Made by a program: the position numbers and the translations under genes
Notes under the pieces: generated by a model
What the model saw: only the letters and a program-made list of their open reading frames with translations
Databases searched by the model: none
Told to the model about the DNA's origin: nothing
Origin: Chthoniobacterales bacterium
GTDB lineage: Bacteria > Verrucomicrobiota > Verrucomicrobiia > Chthoniobacterales > UBA10450
Direction of reading: 5' to 3'
Length of the DNA stretch: 12,304 bases
Assembly: GCA_013697015.1 (NCBI GenBank)
Contig: JACCXL010000404.1
Span: 1 to 12,304 of the forward strand
Shown here: piece by piece, positions 7,387 to 12,304 of the stretch
How positions within the stretch are numbered: position 1 is the first letter of the stretch
How the letters are laid out: every line of letters starts with the position of its first letter

Positions 7387-8871
7387 ATGAACACGCCCAG
7401 CGCGCGCGAACCGCCCGCGCTGGGCGCGCCCGCCCGATTGGTTGAGATTGTGCGACGACTGATCTGGCTCTACTTCATTCTTTGGATCATCGAAGGCGCG
7501 CTTCGGAAATGGATTGTGCCGCAGTTTTCCAACCCCTTGCTCCTTGTGCGCGACCCAGTCGTCGTGCTCATTTATCTGCTCTCGTGGCGCGCTGGCATCT
7601 TTCCTCGAAATTGGTTTATCCGCTCGCTTCTGGGGATCGCAGTCTTGTCCCAGATCGCCGGGATGATCGTTCTCCAGCCCTTCTTGCCGCCGATGAAGTT
7701 GCTTTTTGTGACCCTCTACGGTGCTCGCTCAAACTTTCTGCATCTCCCCCTGATCTTCGTGATTGGCCGCGTCTTCGACACCGCTGAAGTGAAACGGATC
7801 GGCTGGTGGATTCTGGTTGGAATGATTCCCATGACGGTGCTGACCGCCCTGCAGTTTCGAGCTTCACCGGAAGCGTTCATCAACCGAACCGTCGGGCTTG
7901 GGGAAGCCCAACAGATCACAGCGGGAGGAGGAAAAATTCGGCCGCCCGGAACGTTCTCATTCGTTTCCGGGGTAATTTTCTATCTGAGCGCAGCGACCGC
8001 GTTCGTGCTGCACGGAGCTCTTTCGCGCACGACTTACAAGAACTCGCTTCTGTTTGCGGCAGGCCTTGCGGTCGTGATCGGCGTAGCTGTTTCGGGAAGC
8101 CGGTCCGCGGTCGCTTCGGTCGGTCTCGTCGTCCTGTCGCTGTTCGCGATTTTGCTGATTCGCCCCAGCGCCATCAACCGATTTGGCCGCAGCCTGCTGT
8201 TCGCAGTGATCTTGTTCTGGGGGCTCAGCTATGTCCCGATCTTCCAGGAAGGAGTGGAAATCTTATCCGCTCGCTTTACGGAGTCTGCGGCGGCGGAGGA
8301 AAAAACCGTCGCCGCCGGGATGTTCGCGCGCATCTTCTCCGGCTTCACGGAAGGATTGTCCGTTCTCGATCGTCTCCCTTTAGGCGGCTATGGGCTCGGC
8401 ATCGGGACCAATGGCGGCGCGAAGTTCCTGACTGGCCGCGCCACCTTCCTGCTCGCGGAAGGTGAATGGTCCCGCGTTCTGCTCGAGAGCGGTCCCATTC
8501 TTGGACTCATGTTCCTGCTGTGGCGAACTACGCTCACCCTCTATCTCGGTTATCTGAGCGTCCGCAGCCTGGCGCGCGGCGAAACTCTCGCAATCCTGCT
8601 CTTTAGCGCCGGCTTTTTTGTGATCGCGAACGGGCCATTCGGACAGCCGACCAGTCTCGGCTTCGCCGTTGTTTTTGGCGGGCTTTGTCTCGCCGCCACC
8701 CGCTCCAGGGGGAACGCGAAAGAGATTTCCCCCCGACCGGCGGAACCATCGCCGGGCACGCACGGCGGCCAACGAGTGCGTGGTCGCTCTGTTTACGCAG
8801 ACCGCCTGCACGGGCCGGGCGCGACGCAGGCTAAAAGCAATGGTTCTCGTGATCGGCGATCATCTTCCTGA
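7387..8871 (+). CDS. O-antigen polymerase/ligase family membrane protein (Wzy/WaaL-like)
   Basis: This 494-residue polytopic protein has roughly 10-12 hydrophobic segments, for example about 25-45, 53-72, 80-98, 139-156, 190-210, 219-260, 268-284, 366-390, 400-416 and 422-438. Family-like marks are RPPGTFSF (185-192), SGSRSAV (236-242), and in the long loop between about 285 and 365 the segments GGYGLGIGTNGG (333-344) and EGEWSRVLLESGP (358-370). These match the large periplasmic loop region of Wzy_C/O-antigen ligase proteins, which join repeat units or transfer glycan to lipid A core. Polymerase and ligase cannot be separated by sequence alone. The last 55 residues (from about 440) are a polar tail rich in Arg, Gly, Ser and Pro with no resemblance to a membrane domain; a late frameshift could explain it. 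An alternative start at 7366 adds seven residues. Confidence 0.88.
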   Translation: MNTPSAREPPALGAPARLVEIVRRLIWLYFILWIIEGALRKWIVPQFSNPLLLVRDPVVVLIYLLSWRAGIFPRNWFIRSLLGIAVLSQIAGMIVLQPFLPPMKLLFVTLYGARSNFLHLPLIFVIGRVFDTAEVKRIGWWILVGMIPMTVLTALQFRASPEAFINRTVGLGEAQQITAGGGKIRPPGTFSFVSGVIFYLSAATAFVLHGALSRTTYKNSLLFAAGLAVVIGVAVSGSRSAVASVGLVVLSLFAILLIRPSAINRFGRSLLFAVILFWGLSYVPIFQEGVEILSARFTESAAAEEKTVAAGMFARIFSGFTEGLSVLDRLPLGGYGLGIGTNGGAKFLTGRATFLLAEGEWSRVLLESGPILGLMFLLWRTTLTLYLGYLSVRSLARGETLAILLFSAGFFVIANGPFGQPTSLGFAVVFGGLCLAATRSRGNAKEISPRPAEPSPGTHGGQRVRGRSVYADRLHGPGATQAKSNGSRDRRSSS

Positions 8872-8963
8872 TCACCAACAACGCAATTCGGGACTTCAAC
8901 GAAGAGAATGCCGCGAGGAGCGCGCGGCGGCTGCTTTAAGGACGAGGCGGGGGCGCTTTTTGG
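8872..8963 (+). other. 92-bp intergenic gap with small GC hairpin
   Basis: There is no gene here. It contains a perfect 6-bp inverted repeat, GCCGCG (8910-8915) and CGCGGC (8923-8928), with a 7-nt loop. The following T-run is only three bases, so it is not a standard intrinsic terminator. No convincing -35/-10 pair is visible. Just upstream, the polymerase stop codon (8869-8871) sits within a weak 5-bp repeat, GATCA (8858-8862) and TGATC (8869-8873). Confidence 0.35.
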
Positions 8964-10040
8964 ATGAATCCCGCGAAACGAATTCTCATCTACCGCTTGG
9001 GAAGCCTCGGCGATACCGTTGTCGCGCTGCCCTGTTTTCACCTGATCCGCCGCGCCTTTCCGTCGGCGCACATCAGCATTCTCACAAATCGCCCGGTGCA
9101 GGCGAAAGCAGCCCCGCTCACGAGCGTCCTTGCCAATTCCGGATTGTTCGATCAAGCCCTCGATTATCCAATCGAACTGCGCCACTTCGGTGAGATTTCA
9201 AAACTCCGCCATCGCCTGCGCGCCGGGAAGTTTGATTTGGTGATTCATCTCAGCGCCGCACGCGGTTTGTGGAAGAGCGTGCGCGATTATTCTTTCTTCC
9301 GCTGGTGTGGCATTCCAAAAATCATCGGCATTCCATTTCGACGAGAAGACTTGCAAGTTGTCCAGACTGAGGGCGGTCTCTACGAGGCGGAATCGGTCCG
9401 GCTGACCCGAAGGCTGCGCCATTTAGGAGAAGTAAATCTTGGCGATTCGAATTCCTGGGACCTTCGCCTCACTCCCGAAGAAAAAAGCGAAGCGGGCCGG
9501 CTCCTCGGCAAAACTGAAATCGTTTCGCCATTTATCGCGATTAGCCTGGGCACAAAACTCTCCGTGAAAGATTGGACGCCAGAGAACTGGAAACTACTGC
9601 TGACGCAGCTTTCAAATTTTTATCCCCGCTTATCAATTCTCGCTTTGGGCGCAGAAGACGAACGGGGAATGGTCGATTCATCTCTCGCTCTCTGGAAAGG
9701 AACGGCGGCGAATCTCTGCGGGAAAACTTCGCCACGCGTGAGCGCTGCGATTCTCGAAAAGGCCGCCTTGTTTGTCGGCCATGACAGCGGCCCGATGCAC
9801 CTGGCGGCGGCGGTCGGGACTCCCTGCGTAGCGCTCTTCGCTGCGCACGCTGCGCGCGGACAATGGTTTCCTCGCGGGGAAAGAAATAGAATTCTCGTGG
9901 CCGAGAAACTTTGCAGCGCTTGTTCTGCGAGTGCCTGCCGTCAGATCAACCGCAAATGCATTTTATCGATTACCGTTGCTGAAGTTCTTGAGACAATTAA
10001 AGAGCAACTTGCTTCGCTCTCGCTCGCGGCAACATCTTGA
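8964..10040 (+). CDS. GT9-family (ADP-heptose:LPS heptosyltransferase-like) glycosyltransferase
   Basis: This 358-residue GT-B enzyme is recognisable as GT9. It has the N-terminal RILIYRLGSLGDTVVALP (6-23), the GDxV loop typical of WaaC/WaaF-like enzymes, the central FIAISLGTKLSVKDWTPENW (190-209) that corresponds to the usual G(T/S)xxxxKxWP segment, and the donor site FVGHDSGPMHLAAAVGTPCV (270-289), which is nearly textbook. The C-terminus has four spaced cysteines (C317, C320, C325, C332; CxxCx4Cx6C). Such a cysteine cluster occurs in some GT9 proteins and could bind metal, but that is inference. In classical LPS it would add L-glycero-D-manno-heptose to the core; in a polymer locus GT9 proteins can use other sugars. 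It follows a 92-bp gap after the polymerase and has a poor Shine-Dalgarno sequence. Confidence 0.93.
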   Translation: MNPAKRILIYRLGSLGDTVVALPCFHLIRRAFPSAHISILTNRPVQAKAAPLTSVLANSGLFDQALDYPIELRHFGEISKLRHRLRAGKFDLVIHLSAARGLWKSVRDYSFFRWCGIPKIIGIPFRREDLQVVQTEGGLYEAESVRLTRRLRHLGEVNLGDSNSWDLRLTPEEKSEAGRLLGKTEIVSPFIAISLGTKLSVKDWTPENWKLLLTQLSNFYPRLSILALGAEDERGMVDSSLALWKGTAANLCGKTSPRVSAAILEKAALFVGHDSGPMHLAAAVGTPCVALFAAHAARGQWFPRGERNRILVAEKLCSACSASACRQINRKCILSITVAEVLETIKEQLASLSLAATS

Positions 10041-10122
10041 AAAGTTTTCATTTCCTTCGCTCGCCCGACACGTCGTTTTTCCGCCGGCCTTCGGGCGCGC
10101 GACTGGCTTTGATTCTTAGCCT
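10041..10122 (+). other. 82-bp intergenic gap, no recognisable signal
   Basis: It holds a run of five T (10076-10080) and a CGCC/GGCG 4-bp repeat near 10082-10097. Neither makes a stable terminator with its neighbours. I find no matched promoter boxes. Confidence 0.3.
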
Positions 10123-11274
10123 TTGAAGATCCTGCAGATGGTGCAGACGCTCGATCCGAGCAGCGGCGGGGTGGCCCGCGCGGTTCTGTCGCTCAGCATG
10201 GCTCTGATGCAACGGGGCCATGAGGTGGAGGTTGTCACGCTCGATGACGTGCTGGCGCCCTGGGCACAATCAACTGCGCTGCGGATTCATCCTTTGGGCG
10301 TTGGCCTAACGCGTTATCGTTATTCGCCGAGATTGCGCTCGTGGCTGCGCGCACATGGGCACCGCTTCGACCGGGTTATCGTCCACGGCATCTGGCAATA
10401 CCTGAGCTTCTCCGCGTGGCGGCGCTTCGCGCGCAGCTCCACCCCGTATTACGTCTTCCCACACGGAATGCTCGATCCCTGGTTTAAGCGTACTTTTCCG
10501 CTGAAACATGTGAAGAAATGGCTCTCCTGGCCCTGGGCGGATTATCGCGTCTTACGCGACGCGCGCGCGGTCATTTTCACCTCCGAAGAAGAACGTCTCG
10601 AAGCGCGTAAATCGTTCTGGCTCTACCGCGCTCGAGAAAAAGTTTCCCCACTCGGGGTTGAAGCGCCCACCACGGAGGAAGCGAAGCCAAACAACAGTTT
10701 CCTGGAAAAATATCCCACGCTTCGAGACACGTGCATCCTGCTTTTCCTCGGGCGGCTTCATCCGAAAAAAGGTTGCGACCTTTTGATCGATGCGTTCTCC
10801 CAATGCGCCAAATCAGAGCAACGGTTGTCACTCGTGCTCGCCGGCCCTGATCAAATTAAATGGGAAAAGCAGTTGCGGGTGCGCGCCACCGGTTTGGACC
10901 GGCCGATCGTCTTCACTGGAATGTTGGAAGGTGAAATGAAGCGTGGCGCATTCGCCGCAGCCGCAGCTTTCATTCTGCCGTCTCACCAGGAGAATTTCGG
11001 CAGGTCGGTGGCGGAAGCGCTCTCATTCGGCTTGCCGGTTCTCATTTCCAACCGCGTCAATATTTGGCGCGAGATCAATGCGGACGAAGCCGGCTTCGTA
11101 GAAAGCGACGATCTTTCGGGAACGAAACGGTTAATCGAGCGCTGGCTGCGTGCGACCGGGGACGCCCGCGCGGAGATGCGCGGCAATGCACGACGCTGTT
11201 TCGAATCGCGCTTCGAAATCAATCGCGCAGCGGGGTCGTTGTTAACGATCCTAGATGAAGCTGCGGCCCTATGA
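10123..11274 (+). CDS. GT4-family glycosyltransferase (HGMLDPW type), probable TTG start
   Basis: This 383-residue GT-B enzyme has all GT4 landmarks. The N-terminus MKILQMVQTLDPSSGGVARAV carries the first strand and the SGG loop (14-16). It then shows FPHGMLDPWFKR (112-123), a signature I recall from a subgroup of polysaccharide GT4 enzymes, FLGRLHPKKG (208-217, R211 and K216), and E290-NFGRSVA-E298 followed by ALSFGLPVLIS. The start is TTG at 10123, chosen because it restores the family's MKIL beginning. ATG at 10138 (MVQTLDP) would lose the first residues of the strand, although a GAAG lies 9 nt before it. An upstream Shine-Dalgarno sequence for TTG is not evident, which could mean weak translation. 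It couples to the next gene by ATGA. Confidence 0.92.
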   Translation: MKILQMVQTLDPSSGGVARAVLSLSMALMQRGHEVEVVTLDDVLAPWAQSTALRIHPLGVGLTRYRYSPRLRSWLRAHGHRFDRVIVHGIWQYLSFSAWRRFARSSTPYYVFPHGMLDPWFKRTFPLKHVKKWLSWPWADYRVLRDARAVIFTSEEERLEARKSFWLYRAREKVSPLGVEAPTTEEAKPNNSFLEKYPTLRDTCILLFLGRLHPKKGCDLLIDAFSQCAKSEQRLSLVLAGPDQIKWEKQLRVRATGLDRPIVFTGMLEGEMKRGAFAAAAAFILPSHQENFGRSVAEALSFGLPVLISNRVNIWREINADEAGFVESDDLSGTKRLIERWLRATGDARAEMRGNARRCFESRFEINRAAGSLLTILDEAAAL

Positions 11275-12304
11275 AAATCACGATTGTGCTCGGCGCTTTT
11301 CTGCCCGTCCCCCCGATTATGGGGGGAGCGGTCGAAAAGGTGTGGTTTGCACTAGGCCAGGAGTTTGCGCGGCGTGGGCACGAAGTGACGCAAATTTCCC
11401 GGGCTCGCCCGCAATTTCCGGAGAGGGAGACGATCGAAGGTGTCCGGCATCTGCGCATTGCCGGTTTCGACACCCCGGCTTCGCTCCTCTGGTTGAAATT
11501 TTTCGACCTCGTCTATTCAGTCCGGACGAAGCGGAGACTGCCCAGGGCCGATATTATTGTGACGAACACGTTTTGGCTCCCGTTGTTTCTGCGCAATTCG
11601 CGGTGGGGAAAACTATACGTTCACATCGGTCGATTCCCGAAACGTCAGATGTGTCTCTACCAACATGCGGCTCGACTCCAGACGCCGTCGCGCGCCGTCG
11701 CGGACGCAGTAGCGAAAGAGGTGCCGAAGCTCAAAGCAAAGATTGTCGCCATTCCCTACCCACGCCTGGAAACGAACGGCTCCACTGGTGAGCGAGCGAC
11801 AGTTGAACGCGAGAAAAACATCCTCTTCGTCGGTCGAGTTCATCCGGAAAAGGGCGTGCACCTTCTGATCGACGCGTTTGCCAACGCCGCCGCGCCGCTC
11901 TTCTTCGCGTGGAATTTGATTATCGTTGGTCCGACGGAGAACAGATACGGCGGCGGCGGTGAACGATATCTCGATCAACTCCGCCGCTCCGCTACCCGCT
12001 CCGCAGGAAGAGTACATTTTCGGGGCGCGATTTTCGATCCCGTCGCTTTGTCGAATGAATACCGGCAAGCACAGATCTTCGCTTATCCATCGCTCGCCGA
12101 AAAGGGGGAGTCGTTTGGTCTGGCACCTCTAGAAGCGATGGCGCACGGTTGTGCCGTGATCGTTTCGGATCTCGCGTGTTTCCACGATTTCATCCGTGAT
12201 GGGGAAACGGGCATCGTTTTCAATCACCGCGGATCGGATCCCGCAGGGGCTTTGCGAGCGAAGCTTGCGGCGCTGGTCGGTAACGAAACCGGGCGGTCGC
12301 AGAT
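11271..12304 (+). CDS. GT4-family glycosyltransferase, 3' truncated by the window edge
   Basis: The frame starts at ATG 11271 (overlapping the previous stop as ATGA) and stays open to the window end, giving 344 residues without a stop. It is a typical GT4: MKITIVLGAFLPVPPIMGGAVEKVW with the MGGA loop (17-20), VHIGRFPKRQ (117-126), ILFVGRVHPEKG (184-195, R189 and K194), and E280-SFGLAPL-E288 in AEKGESFGLAPLEAMAHGCAV, then SDLACFHDFIRDGETG (299-314). Both catalytic-domain halves are present, so only the C-terminal helices, perhaps 30-60 residues, should lie beyond the edge. The predicted role is transfer of one sugar to the lipid-linked glycan. The coupling suggests it acts with the preceding GT4, perhaps adding consecutive sugars. 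Donor unknown. Confidence 0.92.
   Translation, partial: MKITIVLGAFLPVPPIMGGAVEKVWFALGQEFARRGHEVTQISRARPQFPERETIEGVRHLRIAGFDTPASLLWLKFFDLVYSVRTKRRLPRADIIVTNTFWLPLFLRNSRWGKLYVHIGRFPKRQMCLYQHAARLQTPSRAVADAVAKEVPKLKAKIVAIPYPRLETNGSTGERATVEREKNILFVGRVHPEKGVHLLIDAFANAAAPLFFAWNLIIVGPTENRYGGGGERYLDQLRRSATRSAGRVHFRGAIFDPVALSNEYRQAQIFAYPSLAEKGESFGLAPLEAMAHGCAVIVSDLACFHDFIRDGETGIVFNHRGSDPAGALRAKLAALVGNETGRSQ

Noticed and set aside
7806..8465. Plus-strand open frame of 219 codons inside the polymerase gene
   Set aside because: The product is Arg/Ser-rich and has no domain. It is an out-of-frame shadow of the membrane protein in GC-rich DNA.
8380..8811. Long open frame on the minus strand (143 codons)
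   Set aside because: It lies wholly opposite the polymerase gene, and its product is low-complexity and charged with no recognisable domain. The plus-strand frame shows clear family motifs.
8669..9193. Plus-strand open frame spanning the polymerase end and GT9 start
   Set aside because: It was considered as a small gene or the shifted polymerase end. The product is Arg-rich with no family features and runs into the GT9 gene out of frame.
10037..10070. TTGAAA as a -35 box for an internal promoter
   Set aside because: There is no TATAAT-like hexamer at 16-18 nt downstream, and the element overlaps the stop codon of the GT9 gene.
10041..10122. Possible intrinsic terminator before the T-run at 10076-10080
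   Set aside because: The only repeat directly before it, CGAC-AC-GTCG, would leave a 2-nt loop and cannot form a stable hairpin.
11255..11791. Plus-strand open frame of 178 codons
   Set aside because: It overlaps in another frame the GT4 gene that starts at 11271 and shows full GT4 motifs. The 178-residue product has none.
1..12304. Defence system, mobile element, CRISPR array or RNA gene
   Set aside because: Reading both strands, I found no transposase, integrase, direct-repeat array, tRNA-like cloverleaf or rRNA. All supported genes fit polysaccharide synthesis.

Overview
The window is a dense, single-strand (+) stretch of a surface-polysaccharide (O-antigen, capsule or exopolysaccharide type) biosynthesis locus. 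Every gene I can support belongs to that theme. It holds ten genes plus the cut-off end of an eleventh: the C-terminus of a multi-pass membrane protein (probably a Wzx-type flippase) at the left edge, a GT-A-like transferase, a two-domain GT-B protein of 779 residues, a hexapeptide-repeat O-acyltransferase, an atypical GT-B-like protein, two classical GT4 enzymes, a multi-pass O-antigen polymerase/ligase (Wzy/WaaL family), a GT9 heptosyltransferase-like enzyme, a further GT4, and a last GT4 running off the right edge. Two real genes have no complete frame inside the window: the left-edge membrane protein (1-212) and the right-edge GT4 (11271 onward). Both were found by direct translation.

Layout. 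Positions 1-8871 read as one probable operon. Genes are 2-4 bp apart or overlap by ATGA (3395-3398, 6126-6129), and the larger gaps are only 30 and 38 bp. After the polymerase there is a 92-bp gap, then the GT9 gene, an 82-bp gap, and two GT4 genes coupled by another ATGA overlap (11271-11274). I see no convincing terminator or promoter in the gaps, so co-transcription of the whole window is plausible but not shown. No stretch over 300 bases lacks a gene.

How it works together (inference from family knowledge). Glycosyltransferases build a repeat unit on an undecaprenyl-phosphate carrier, the acyltransferase decorates one sugar, the flippase exports the unit and the Wzy-like protein joins units or ligates them. 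Nine transferase domains in eight proteins suggest a long or branched glycan, or more than one glycan. No priming transferase, chain-length regulator, export channel or nucleotide-sugar gene is in the window, so the locus clearly extends beyond both ends.

Organism. The moderately high GC, the many GT4 genes and the style of the proteins (N-termini MILLSHATGNENV and MKILFSSYAFHPSVGG, and the polymerase) recall soil Verrucomicrobia (Chthoniobacterales-like). This is from memory of similar proteins and is low to moderate confidence. I found no mobile element, CRISPR array, tRNA or rRNA. I see no convincing new type of system; the most unusual parts are the tandem GT protein, the GT-B-like protein lacking the usual motifs, and the odd polar tail of the polymerase.
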